Of a stretch of 64,000 bases of DNA, positions 46,723-54,625 are shown one piece after another; the stretch's first letter is position 1; each line of letters starts with the position of its first letter. Source of the DNA: Acidimicrobiales bacterium (lineage in GTDB: Bacteria; Actinomycetota; Acidimicrobiia; Acidimicrobiales; JADJXE01); assembly GCA_016716005.1 (NCBI GenBank), contig JADJXE010000001.1, positions 1,253,001 to 1,317,000 of the forward strand, in the 5' to 3' direction. A model generated the notes under the pieces. The model saw only the letters and a list, made by a program, of their open reading frames with translations. It ran no database searches and was not told the origin of the DNA. Both the position numbers and the translations under genes were made by a program.

Positions 46723-48894
46723 GTGATCTCCCCGACCCGTCCCGGTGCCCTCGACCTCAACCGGGCCGCCGACCTGCTCGCCGCCCGCGTGCCGACGGCC
46801 CTCGCTCCCCTCGCCCGCCTCGCCTACAACTACCGCTGGACCTGGTGGAAGGGCGGCGACGAGCTGTTCGCCTCGATCGATCCGCACCGCTGGGAGCTGT
46901 GCGGCGCCAACCCGGTCCGGCTCCTGCAGGAGGTGCCCTTCTCCCACCTCGAGCGGATGGCGGCCGACACGGCGGCCGTGCGGCGGACCATGGTCGCCGA
47001 GCAGCGCCTCAGCACCGAGCTGGCCGCGCCCCTGGCCGACGTCGGCATCCCCGCCGAGCGGCCCGTGGCCTTCTTCTGCGCCGAGTACGCCGTGCACGCG
47101 TCGCTCCCCATCTACTCGGGAGGCCTGGGCGTGCTGGCCGGCGACCTGGTGAAGGCTGCGTCCGACCTGGGGCTCCCCCTGGTGGGCGTCGGGCTCTTCT
47201 ACCGCCAGGGCTACTTCCGCCAGCGCCTCGACCCGTCCGGCTACCAGCACGAGTACTGGATCGAGAACGACCCCGAGCGGCTGCCCATCGCCCTGGTCAC
47301 CGGCGACGACGGCGAGCCCCTCACGGTGACGGTTCAGGTGTGGGGCCGCTCGATCACCATCCAGATCTGGCGGGTCGAAGTGGGCCGGGTCCCCCTCTAC
47401 CTGCTCGACACCGAGCGGTCCGACAACGAGCGCATCGACCGCTGGATCTGCTCGCGGCTCTACGTGGGCGACCGCCAGCTGCGCCTGGCCCAGTACGCGG
47501 TGCTCGGCCTGGGCGGGGTGCGGGCCCTCCGGGCCATGGGCATCGAGCCCTCCGTCGTCCACCTCAACGAGGGCCACGCTGCGCTGGCCCCCCTCGAGCT
47601 GGTGGCGCCGGCCACCGCCGACGGGGTGCCGTTCGAGGAGGCGCTGGCGACGGCCCGGCACCAGACCGTGTTCACGACCCACACGCCGGTGGCGGCGGGG
47701 AACGAGATGTACGAGGGAGAGGAGGTCGCCCGGGCGCTGTTCGCCCTGCCTCCCCACCTCCACACCGACATGGAGACCCTCCTCGCCCTCGGCCGCCTCC
47801 ATGCCGACCAGCCGACGGAGCCCTCGGGCCTCACGTCCCTCGGCCTCCGCGTGGCCGGTGCGTCGAACGGTGTGAGCCGCCGCCACGGCGAGGTCGCCAG
47901 GCGCATGTGGCGGCCGCTGTACCCGGGGCTCGGGGTCGACGAGGTCCCGATCGGGCACATCACCAACGGCGTCCACCACCTCACCTGGATGGCCGGGCCC
48001 ATGCGCGACCTGCTCGACGAGCACCTCGGCGAGGGGTGGGAGGGGGCCGCCGACGACCCGGCGACGTGGGCCCCGGTGATGCGCATCCCCGACGCCGAGG
48101 TGTGGCACGTGCGGTGCGAGCACCGGCGGGCCCTGCTCGAGTACGTCCGCGACCGCGCCATCACCGACCGGCTGGCCCGGGGCGAGCCCCTCGACTACGC
48201 CGAGGCCTCCCTGCAGGCGTTCAGCACCGACGACATCGTGGTCGGCTTCGCCCGCCGGCTGGCGTCGTACAAGCGCCTCCACCTGGTGGGCAGCGACCCC
48301 GTGCGCGCCCTGCAGCTCATCGACGGGGAGCAGCCGATGCAGCTCATCATCGCCGGCAAGGCCCACCCCTCCGACGACGAGGCCAAGCGCCTCATGCAGA
48401 CGCTGTTCCGGCTCAAGAACGCGCCGCACGTGGCCGAGCGGGTCGCCTTCGTCGAGGACTACGGGATGGCCGAGGCGGCCCAGCTGGTCGCCGGCTGCGA
48501 CGTCTGGCTGAACCTGCCCCGCCCCCCCATGGAGGCCAGCGGCACCAGCGGGATGAAGTCGGTCATGAACGGCGGGCTGCAGCTGTCGGTGCTCGACGGC
48601 TGGTGGGCGGAGGCCTACGGCGAGGTCGACGGCGTCGCCAACGGCTGGGCCATCGACGGCGACGAGAGCCCCGACCACGCCGAGCAGGACGCCCGGCACG
48701 GCCAGATGCTCTTCGACATCCTGCAGCACCAGGTGATCCCGATGTTCAACGAGCGCGACGACCGGGGCGTGCCCGTGCGGTGGGTGCGGATGGTGAAGGC
48801 GTCGCTGACCACCCTGGCCCCCCGGTTCAGCGCCGCCCGGATGCTGCGCGACTACGTGGACGTCTACGCCGCCGCGGCCGCACCGAAGTCCTGA
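46723..48894 (+). CDS. glgP: Alpha-glucan (glycogen/maltodextrin) phosphorylase
   Basis: A 723-residue GT35-like phosphorylase of the TIGR02094 group, which lacks the allosteric N-terminal region of longer enzymes. Blocks are RLAYNYRWTWWKGGDELFAS, FFCAEYAVHASLPIYSGGLG, VVHLNEGHAALAPLELV, FTTHTPVAAGNEMY, ITNGVHHLTWMAGP and PRPPMEASGTSGMKSVMNGG, the last being the PLP/phosphate region. It releases glucose-1-phosphate from alpha-1,4-glucans. The GTG at 46723 has CGGAG upstream; an in-frame GTG at 46702 is an alternative. It is divergent from the TasA-like gene and runs toward the IclR regulator. GlgX and GlgE are encoded ~8 kb away. Confidence 0.92.
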   Translation: MISPTRPGALDLNRAADLLAARVPTALAPLARLAYNYRWTWWKGGDELFASIDPHRWELCGANPVRLLQEVPFSHLERMAADTAAVRRTMVAEQRLSTELAAPLADVGIPAERPVAFFCAEYAVHASLPIYSGGLGVLAGDLVKAASDLGLPLVGVGLFYRQGYFRQRLDPSGYQHEYWIENDPERLPIALVTGDDGEPLTVTVQVWGRSITIQIWRVEVGRVPLYLLDTERSDNERIDRWICSRLYVGDRQLRLAQYAVLGLGGVRALRAMGIEPSVVHLNEGHAALAPLELVAPATADGVPFEEALATARHQTVFTTHTPVAAGNEMYEGEEVARALFALPPHLHTDMETLLALGRLHADQPTEPSGLTSLGLRVAGASNGVSRRHGEVARRMWRPLYPGLGVDEVPIGHITNGVHHLTWMAGPMRDLLDEHLGEGWEGAADDPATWAPVMRIPDAEVWHVRCEHRRALLEYVRDRAITDRLARGEPLDYAEASLQAFSTDDIVVGFARRLASYKRLHLVGSDPVRALQLIDGEQPMQLIIAGKAHPSDDEAKRLMQTLFRLKNAPHVAERVAFVEDYGMAEAAQLVAGCDVWLNLPRPPMEASGTSGMKSVMNGGLQLSVLDGWWAEAYGEVDGVANGWAIDGDESPDHAEQDARHGQMLFDILQHQVIPMFNERDDRGVPVRWVRMVKASLTTLAPRFSAARMLRDYVDVYAAAAAPKS

Positions 48895-48898
48895 TCGC

Positions 48899-49561
48899 TC
48901 AGGGGCGGAGCAGGGCCTCGCGCTCCACGCGCCGCGCCGCGTCGACCACCGCGGCGGCGTAACGCCGGGCAGGTTGGCGGCTCGTGCGTGGGATGGGGCC
49001 CGACACGCTCACCGCGGCCCGCACCAGCCCGTCGCGGTCGAGCACCGGTGCGCTCACCGAGGCCACGCCCGGCTCGCGCTCCTCCACGCTCTCGGCCCAG
49101 CCCCGCCGGAGCGTGGCCGGCTCGGCCGCCAGCACCCGGCCGGCCGAGCCCCGGTCGAGGGGCAGGGCCGCGCCCAGCGGCACGATGGTCCGCAGCCCGT
49201 GGGGTGACTCAAGCGACTCGATGCACACCCGGCGGGCGCCCTCGCGGACGTAGAGCTGCACGCTCTCACCGGTCGCGTCGCGCAGGGCCTCCAGCGCCGG
49301 TCGGGCGGCTTCTCGCAGCGGGAGCGCCTCGGCCGCGGCCCGACCCAGCGCCACCAGCCGCAGGCCCAGGGCGAACCGCCCGTCGGGGTCCCGACGCACC
49401 AGGCCGTGGTCCTCGAGCGCCGTGGCCAGCCGGTGCGCGGTGGCGCGCGACAGGCCGGTGGCCGCGACGAGCTCGGCCAGGGCCCGGGGGTGCTCCTCGA
49501 GGGCCCCGAGGACGCGGGCGGCCTTGTCGAGCACACCCACACCGCTTAGGATGTGTTCCAC
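48899..49561 (-). CDS. ndgR: IclR-family regulator, NdgR/LtbR-like
   Basis: A 220-residue regulator with an N-terminal winged helix (SGVGVLDKAARVLGALEEHP, LSRATAHRLATALEDHGLV) and an IclR effector domain (SVQLYVREGARRVCIESLES, LRTIVPLGAALPLDRGSAGR, VASVSAPVLDRDGLVRAAVS). The SGVGVLDKA start and divergent position to leuCD are characteristic of actinobacterial NdgR/LtbR, which controls leucine biosynthesis and often tryptophan or quorum-related genes. GTG start with TAGTCT six bases upstream, so apparently leaderless. It likely represses leuCD, with the operator in the 74-bp intergenic space. Confidence 0.85.
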   Translation of the reverse strand: MEHILSGVGVLDKAARVLGALEEHPRALAELVAATGLSRATAHRLATALEDHGLVRRDPDGRFALGLRLVALGRAAAEALPLREAARPALEALRDATGESVQLYVREGARRVCIESLESPHGLRTIVPLGAALPLDRGSAGRVLAAEPATLRRGWAESVEEREPGVASVSAPVLDRDGLVRAAVSVSGPIPRTSRQPARRYAAAVVDAARRVEREALLRP

Positions 49562-49567
49562 GAAGCA

Positions 49568-49592
49568 AGACTACTGTCTCACTATTCGGGAC
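49568..49592. promoter_or_regulatory. Divergent ndgR/leuC promoter with inverted repeat
   Basis: TAGTCT (49573-49568, minus strand) is six bases from the ndgR GTG. GTCTC-N7-GGGAC (49576-49592) is an imperfect inverted repeat (4 of 5 pairs) next to it, at the place where NdgR/LtbR proteins bind in relatives. Binding is inference. Confidence 0.5.
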
Positions 49593-49635
49593 GCCAGGAC
49601 GGCGGCTCCCGGCGGGTGGGCGACGGGAGCGGAAC

Positions 49636-51054
49636 ATGAGCGACCCGACGACGTTGGCCGCCAAGGTCTGGCAGCGCCACGTGGTGCACGCCGCGCCGGG
49701 CGAGCCGGAGCTGCTGTACATCGACCTGCACCTGGTGCACGAGGTGACCTCACCGCAGGCGTTCGACGGCCTCCGGCTGGCCGGCCGGACCGTGCGCCGG
49801 CCCGACCTCACCGTCGCCACCGAGGATCACAACGTCCCCACGGCCGACATCGACCAGCCCATCGCCGACCCGATCTCGCGCACGCAGATCGAGGTGCTCC
49901 GGCGCAACTGCGCCGAGTTCGGCATCACCCTGCACCCCATGGGCTCCCCCGGCCAGGGCATCGTCCACGTGATCGGCCCCGAGCAGGGCCTCACCCAGCC
50001 GGGCATGACCATCGTGTGCGGCGACAGCCACACGTCGACCCACGGGGCGTTCGGGGCGCTGGCCTTCGGCATCGGCACCAGCGAGGTGGAGCACGTGCTG
50101 GCCACCCAGACCCTCCCCCAGCACCGCCCGGCGTGGATGGCGGTCACGGTGGAGGGCGACCTGCCCGCGGGAGCCACGGCCAAGGACCTCATCCTGGCCG
50201 TGATCGGCCGGATCGGCACCGGCGGCGGCATCGGGCACGTCGTCGAGTACCGCGGCTCGGCCATCCGGAACCTCTCCATGGAGGGCCGCATGACCGTGTG
50301 CAACATGTCGATCGAGGCGGGTGCCCGGGCCGGCATGGTCGCCCCGGACGACACCACCTTCGCCTACCTCGAGGGCCGCCGCCACGCCCCCACCGGTGCG
50401 GCCTGGGAGCGGGCCCTCGACGACTGGCGGAGCCTGCGCACCGACGAGGGCGCGGCGTTCGACCGCGAGGTGCTGCTCGACGCGGCCGGCATCGAGCCGC
50501 ACGTGTCGTGGGGCACGAACCCCTCCCAGGTCGCGCCCATCGGCGCGTCGGTGCCCGACCCCGACGCCTTCGACGACCCCGCGGCGCGTGAGTCGGCGGC
50601 GCGGGCCCTCGCCTACATGGGCCTCGAGGCGGGCACCCCGCTGCGCGGCATCCCGGTCGACACCGTGTTCATCGGGTCGTGCACCAACTCGCGCATCGAA
50701 GACCTGCGGGCCGCGGCCCAGGTCGTCGAGGGCCGCGCTGTCACCGTGAAGCGGGCCATGGTGGTCCCCGGCTCGCACGCCGTGAAGGCCCAGGCCGAGG
50801 CCGAGGGCCTGCACCACGTCTTCACCGCGGCCGGCTTCGACTGGCGGGAGCCGGGCTGCTCGATGTGCCTGGCCATGAACCCCGACAAGCTCGAGCCGGG
50901 CGAGCGGGCCGCCTCGACCTCGAACCGGAACTTCGAGGGCCGCCAGGGCCGGGGCGGCCGCACCCACCTGGTGTCGCCGGCGGTGGCCGCGGCCACCGCC
51001 GTGGCCGGGGGGTTCGCCACCCCGGCCGACCTGGACCGAGGAGGACCGTCATGA
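49636..51054 (+). CDS. leuC: 3-isopropylmalate dehydratase, large subunit
   Basis: A 472-residue aconitase-family subunit. YIDLHLVHEVTSPQAFDGLR, VATEDHNVPTADI, TIVCGDSHTSTHGAFGALAF, FIGSCTNSRIEDLRAAAQVV and REPGCSMCLAMNPDKLEPGE hold the substrate-binding residues and the three [4Fe-4S] cysteines (one in GSCTN, two in GCSMC). With LeuD it isomerises 2- to 3-isopropylmalate, and citramalate to 3-methylmalate in the citramalate route. ATG with GGGAGCGGAAC upstream. Its stop overlaps leuD by 4 nt. Confidence 0.96.
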   Translation: MSDPTTLAAKVWQRHVVHAAPGEPELLYIDLHLVHEVTSPQAFDGLRLAGRTVRRPDLTVATEDHNVPTADIDQPIADPISRTQIEVLRRNCAEFGITLHPMGSPGQGIVHVIGPEQGLTQPGMTIVCGDSHTSTHGAFGALAFGIGTSEVEHVLATQTLPQHRPAWMAVTVEGDLPAGATAKDLILAVIGRIGTGGGIGHVVEYRGSAIRNLSMEGRMTVCNMSIEAGARAGMVAPDDTTFAYLEGRRHAPTGAAWERALDDWRSLRTDEGAAFDREVLLDAAGIEPHVSWGTNPSQVAPIGASVPDPDAFDDPAARESAARALAYMGLEAGTPLRGIPVDTVFIGSCTNSRIEDLRAAAQVVEGRAVTVKRAMVVPGSHAVKAQAEAEGLHHVFTAAGFDWREPGCSMCLAMNPDKLEPGERAASTSNRNFEGRQGRGGRTHLVSPAVAAATAVAGGFATPADLDRGGPS

Positions 51055-51668
51055 AGGCAGTGCGCGTGGTCCAGGGCCGGGCCGTCCCCCTCGGGCGATC
51101 CGACGTCGACACCGACCAGATCATCCCGAGCGACTGGCTGAAGCGGGTCGAGCGCACCGGCTTCGGCCGCGGCCTGTTCTCGGAGTGGCGCGACGACCCC
51201 GAGTTCGTCCTCAACCGGCCGGAGTTCGGTGGCGCCACGATCCTGCTGGCCGGTCCGAACTTCGGGACCGGGTCGTCCCGCGAGCACGCCGTGTGGGCGA
51301 TCGTCGACTACGGCTTCGAGGCGGTGATCTCGTCGCGCTTCGCCGACATCTTCCGCAACAACGCCCACAAGAACGGGCTCGTGCCGGTGCAGGTCGAGCC
51401 CGAGGTGTCCGACACCCTCCACCGGGCCGTCGAGGCCGACCCCGACCTCGAGCTGTTCATCGACGTGGAGCGCCTGGTGCTCTCGGTGCCGGCCATCGGG
51501 CTGGAGACCGCCTTCCCGATGGATCCGGCCACCCGGGAGCGCTTCCTCCACGGCCTCGACGACATCGACATCTCGCTGCGCCACGGCGACGCCATCGCCG
51601 CCCACGAAGCAGCCCGGCCGGCCTGGCTCCCGAGCCTGGCCGCGCCCCGCTCCGGTCAGGCCGGGTAG
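51051..51668 (+). CDS. leuD: 3-isopropylmalate dehydratase, small subunit
   Basis: A 205-residue swivelling-domain subunit. GRSDVDTDQIIPSDWLKRVE, AGPNFGTGSSREHAVWAIVD and VISSRFADIFRNNAHKNGLV are the diagnostic LeuD blocks. It starts at ATG with GGAGGACC, overlapping the leuC stop (ATGA), so translation is coupled and the subunits are made in equal amounts. It is convergent with leuA, 11 bp between stops; no terminator hairpin fits in that space. Confidence 0.95.
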   Translation: MKAVRVVQGRAVPLGRSDVDTDQIIPSDWLKRVERTGFGRGLFSEWRDDPEFVLNRPEFGGATILLAGPNFGTGSSREHAVWAIVDYGFEAVISSRFADIFRNNAHKNGLVPVQVEPEVSDTLHRAVEADPDLELFIDVERLVLSVPAIGLETAFPMDPATRERFLHGLDDIDISLRHGDAIAAHEAARPAWLPSLAAPRSGQAG

Positions 51669-51679
51669 ACCTCGACCTC

Positions 51680-53266
51680 TCAGACGCCGTCGCGCACCCG
51701 CTCGGCCCCGCCGCGCTCGCGCACCCGGATCAGGCGGTTGACGGCCGAGAGGAACGCCCGGGCCGAGGCCTCGACCACGTCGGTCGAGACCCCCCGGCCG
51801 GACACCTTCAGGCCCTCGTGCGCCACCTGGATGACCACGTCGCCCAGGGCGTCCACACCACCGGTGACCGAGCTCACGTTGAAGTCGGTGAGCAGCGGGT
51901 ACAGGCCGGTGGCGGCCTTGATCGCCTTGCAGGCGGCGTCGATCATGCCGTCGCCCTCCGACGTGGCCTCCACCTTCTCGCCACCGCGCAGCAGCACCAC
52001 GGTGGCGCTGGGCGTGCCGATGGTGCCGCCCCGCACCTCGAGCGACGACAGCTCGAAGGCCCGGCCCACGGTCTGGCCGAGCTCCTCGGCCACGATGGCC
52101 TCGAGGTCGGCGTCGGTGATCTGGACCTTGCGGTCGGCCAGCTCCTTGAAGCGGGCGAACGCGGCGTTGAGCGCGTCGCCCTGCACCCGCAGGCCCATCC
52201 GCTCGAGGGTGTCGGCGAAGGCGTGGCGGCCCGAGTGCTTGCCCAGCACGATCTTGCTCTCGCCCTGCCCGACGGCCTCCGGATCCATGATCTCGTAGGT
52301 GGTCCGCTCCTCCAGCACGCCGTGCTGGTGGATGCCGGACTCGTGGGCGAAGGCGTTGCGGCCCACGACGGCCTTGTTGAACTGCACGGGGTAGCCGGTG
52401 AGGCGGCTCACCAGGCGGCTGGCCCGGGCCAGCTCCCGGCTGCGCACGCGGGTGTCGAGGGCGCCGCCCCCGGGCAGCGCGAAGGCCTCGGGCCGCGTCC
52501 GCAGGGCCATCACCACCTCCTCCATGGCCGCGTTGCCGGCCCGCTCCCCGATGCCGTTCACGGTGCACTCCACCTGGCGAGCGCCCGCGTCCACGGCGGC
52601 CAGCGAGTTGGCCACGGCCAGCCCCAGGTCGTCGTGGCAGTGCGTCGACAGCACGTAGTCGCCCCGCACCGTGGCCCGGATGCGCCGGAAGCGCTCGGCG
52701 TACTCGGCGGGGAGGGCGAACCCGACCGTGTCGGGGATGTTGAGGGTGGTCGCCCCGTTGTCGACCGCCACCTGCAGCACCTCGCACATGAAGTCGAAGT
52801 CGGAGCGGGACGCGTCCTCCGGGCTGAACTCGACGTCGTCGGTGTAGGACCGGGCCCGGGCGACGCCCTGGGCGGCGGCCTCCTTCACCTGCTCGGGCGT
52901 CATCTTCAGCTTGTTGGCCATGTGGATCTCGCTGGTGGCGATGAACACGTGGATCCGCGTGCGGGCGGCGTGCTGGATCGCCTCCCAGCAGCGATCCACG
53001 TCGGCGAAGCCGGTGCGCGAGAGCCCGCAGACCGTCGGCACGTCGGGCCCGCCGACGGCGAACAGCCGGGCGACGGCCTCCACCGCCTCGAAGTCGCCCT
53101 GGCTGGCGATGGGGAAGCCGGCCTCGATCACGTCGACGCCGAGGCGCGCCAACTGCTCGGCGATCTCCAGCTTCTCGCCCACGTCGAGCGAGATGCCCGG
53201 CGACTGCTCGCCGTCGCGCAGCGTGGTGTCGAAGATGATCACGCGGCCGGGATCGGTGGTGCTCAT
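51680..53266 (-). CDS. leuA: 2-isopropylmalate synthase
   Basis: A 528-residue DRE-TIM enzyme of the standard bacterial LeuA type. VIIFDTTLRDGEQSPGISLD is the active-site motif, VIEAGFPIASQGDFEAVEAV follows, VLSTHCHDDLGLAVANSLAA carries the HxH metal ligands, and NGIGERAGNAAMEEVVMAL and HESGIHQHGVLEERTTYE are conserved. The C-terminal regulatory domain (GGTIGTPSATVVLLRGGEKV, GDVVIQVAHEGLKVSGRGVS) binds leucine. It condenses 2-oxoisovalerate and acetyl-CoA. It starts at ATG with AAAGGCCAG. It is a single gene controlled by the leader described upstream, and complements cimA in the window. Confidence 0.96.
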   Translation of the reverse strand: MSTTDPGRVIIFDTTLRDGEQSPGISLDVGEKLEIAEQLARLGVDVIEAGFPIASQGDFEAVEAVARLFAVGGPDVPTVCGLSRTGFADVDRCWEAIQHAARTRIHVFIATSEIHMANKLKMTPEQVKEAAAQGVARARSYTDDVEFSPEDASRSDFDFMCEVLQVAVDNGATTLNIPDTVGFALPAEYAERFRRIRATVRGDYVLSTHCHDDLGLAVANSLAAVDAGARQVECTVNGIGERAGNAAMEEVVMALRTRPEAFALPGGGALDTRVRSRELARASRLVSRLTGYPVQFNKAVVGRNAFAHESGIHQHGVLEERTTYEIMDPEAVGQGESKIVLGKHSGRHAFADTLERMGLRVQGDALNAAFARFKELADRKVQITDADLEAIVAEELGQTVGRAFELSSLEVRGGTIGTPSATVVLLRGGEKVEATSEGDGMIDAACKAIKAATGLYPLLTDFNVSSVTGGVDALGDVVIQVAHEGLKVSGRGVSTDVVEASARAFLSAVNRLIRVRERGGAERVRDGV

Positions 53267-53324
53267 GCTGGCTGGCCTTTCTGGATCAGGGTGGTCGTGG
53301 GGTCGGGAGGGCTGCTGGGGCAAG

Positions 53325-53346
53325 AAAAAACCCCCTGGCCCGGAGG
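53325..53346 (-). terminator. Intrinsic terminator in the leuA leader
   Basis: On the minus strand CCTCCGGGCCAGGGGG forms a 5-bp GC stem (one G-U) with a 6-nt loop and is followed by TTTTTT, the clearest U-tract in the window. It lies about 60 bp before leuA. Confidence 0.75.
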
Positions 53347-53359
53347 CACAGGAGGTGGC

Positions 53360-53385
53360 GGCGAGCACCGACTGGGGTGCTCGCC
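53360..53385 (-). promoter_or_regulatory. Leader hairpin immediately after the leuA leader peptide
   Basis: GGCGAGCACC and GGTGCTCGCC form a perfect 10-bp stem with a 6-nt loop, beginning right after the TAG of the leader peptide. Confidence 0.7.
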
Positions 53386-53427
53386 CTACGTGAGGAGGAG
53401 GCCGGCGACGATCAGGGTGCGGCGCAC
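53386..53427 (-). CDS. leuA leader peptide (13 aa, Leu-rich)
   Basis: GTG-initiated frame encoding MRRTLIVAGLLLT followed by TAG. Three consecutive Leu codons (all CTC) lie just before the stop, with additional Leu, Ile and Val codons. A strong hairpin abuts the stop and an intrinsic terminator with six U follows before leuA. This is a leucine attenuator of the kind known in actinobacterial leuA. No ribosome site is visible, so initiation may be leaderless. Confidence 0.75.
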   Translation of the reverse strand: MRRTLIVAGLLLT

Positions 53428-53484
53428 GTCGACCAGACTCGCAGCCGGGGCGCGCCTCGTCAAGGCATCTGCCAGGATCGGGCC

Positions 53485-54021
53485 GTGGCCGAGACGCGCG
53501 ACTGGTCGGTGGTGCAGCACCGGGCCTGCCCCGAGTGCGGCTTCGACGCCAGCGCGCTGGCCGTGGACGAGCTGGCCCCGGCAGCCCGCGACGAGGGCCG
53601 CCGGTGGGCGCGGCTGGTCGGCGGCCTGCTGGCATCCGGGGCCGACCTCCGCCGCCACCCGGACGAGGCCACGTGGTCGGCCCTCGAGTACACGTGCCAC
53701 GTCCGTGACGTGCTCGCGGTGTTCGCCGACCGGGTGGCCCGCAGCCTCGCCGAGGACGACCCCGACCTGGGCTGGTGGGACCACGAGGCCGCGGTCGACG
53801 AGGAGCGCTACGACGACCAGGACCCGGCCGCGGTGGTCGCCGAGCTGGCCGAGCGGGCCGAGCGCCTGGCCGGGGCCCTCGACGCCGTCCCCCGGTCGGG
53901 CTGGGGCCGAACGGCCCGCCGCCGGGGCTCCGAGCCGTTCACCGTCGCCGGCCTGGCGCGCTTCGCCCTGCACGAGTCGGCCCACCACCGCGCCGATGCC
54001 GAGCGGGCCGCCACCGGCTGA
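53485..54021 (+). CDS. DinB-family protein
   Basis: A 178-residue four-helix-bundle protein. It begins AETRDWSVVQHRACPECGFD, with two cysteines (ACPEC), then SALEYTCHVRDVLAVFADRV and a C-terminal GLARFALHESAHHRADAERA. Histidines in CHVRD and HESAHH fit the DinB metal site. Actinobacterial relatives are annotated as DinB or methyltransferase-like, probably using bacillithiol or mycothiol chemistry. GTG start with CAGGAT six bases upstream. It is divergent from the leuA leader. Confidence 0.8.
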   Translation: MAETRDWSVVQHRACPECGFDASALAVDELAPAARDEGRRWARLVGGLLASGADLRRHPDEATWSALEYTCHVRDVLAVFADRVARSLAEDDPDLGWWDHEAAVDEERYDDQDPAAVVAELAERAERLAGALDAVPRSGWGRTARRRGSEPFTVAGLARFALHESAHHRADAERAATG

Positions 54022-54022
54022 C

Positions 54023-54028
54023 TACGGT
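54023..54028 (+). promoter_or_regulatory. -10 element for leaderless gene at 54036
   Basis: TACGGT followed by seven bases (GGCGCCG) and ATG; no ribosome site. It sits right after the DinB stop codon. Confidence 0.45.
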
Positions 54029-54035
54029 GGCGCCG

Positions 54036-54389
54036 ATGAGCGAGCACCAGGAGCCGCGTGCCCGGCTGCTACGTCTCCTGCTGGTCCTCGTGCTGCTCGC
54101 CGGGCTGGCCGAGGCGGCGCGGCGGCTCCTGCGTCCCCGTCCACCCCAGCCCACCGAGGCGCCGTGGCCCCCGCTGGAGGTCGTGCCGTCCCCGGCACCC
54201 GCCGGCGACGACCCGTGGGTCGAGCCGACCGAGGGCACCTGCCCGGCCACCCACCCGGTGAAGGCCAAGCTCGCCAGCGGCATCTACCACCTCCCGGGGA
54301 TGCTCAACTACGAGCGCACCCGGCCCGACCGGTGCTATGCCTCCGCCGAGGCGGCCGAGGCCGACGGCCTGCGACCGGCGAAGCGGTAG
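54036..54389 (+). CDS. Small membrane-anchored protein with a sunset-type (Cys-x-Tyr) domain
   Basis: A 117-residue protein. One N-terminal helix (LLRLLLVLVLLAGLAEAARR) is followed by a Pro-rich linker, then TCPATHPVKAKLASGIYHLP, GMLNYERTRPDRCYASAEAA and EADGLRPAKR. The pattern C-x3-HPVKA-N/K-xxSGIYH-PG-xxY-x-RT-x-P-x-RC-Y/F is that of the sunset domain seen in actinobacterial nuclease-like and surface proteins, related to metal-binding Ada-like folds. The last acidic-basic cluster is typical. Function unknown; outward orientation is likely. Confidence 0.7.
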   Translation: MSEHQEPRARLLRLLLVLVLLAGLAEAARRLLRPRPPQPTEAPWPPLEVVPSPAPAGDDPWVEPTEGTCPATHPVKAKLASGIYHLPGMLNYERTRPDRCYASAEAAEADGLRPAKR

Positions 54390-54426
54390 CGCAGCACCAC
54401 CCGCCAACCACAGGAGGACCGGACCG

Positions 54427-54618
54427 ATGCGAGTGGTCGTCGACTTCAACGTGTGCGCGAGCACGGGTTCGTGCACGCAGGTCTGCCCCGAGGTGTTCGA
54501 GGTCCGCAGCGACGGCTACCTCTACGTCCTCCAGGAGGAGCCGCCCGAGGAGCTGCGGGCCAAGGTGACCGAGGCGGCCGAGCTCTGCCCCACGGCTGCC
54601 ATCACGATCGAGGGCTGA
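54427..54618 (+). CDS. Short ferredoxin ([3Fe-4S]/[4Fe-4S])
   Basis: A 63-residue ferredoxin. Cysteines at 10, 16, 20 and 54 (VCASTGSCTQVCPEVF, then ELCPTAAITIEG) give C-x5-C-x3-C...C-P. The Cys-x5-Cys spacing, with Ser before the middle Cys, is typical of single-cluster [3Fe-4S] ferredoxins that serve cytochrome P450s or other monooxygenases in actinobacteria. The ATG has AGGAGGACC. No P450 is adjacent. It converges with serA. Confidence 0.88.
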   Translation: MRVVVDFNVCASTGSCTQVCPEVFEVRSDGYLYVLQEEPPEELRAKVTEAAELCPTAAITIEG

Positions 54619-54625
54619 GCCGGGC

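Noticed and set aside
45877..48729. A 950-codon minus-strand frame opposite glgP
   Set aside because: Its composition (His/Val/Arg/Gly rich with no family pattern) is that of an antisense shadow of the phosphorylase gene.
53485..54618. A three-gene operon making a P450 electron-transfer chain
   Set aside because: The DinB, sunset-domain and ferredoxin genes are adjacent but no P450 or reductase is present, and the middle gene has its own leaderless promoter.
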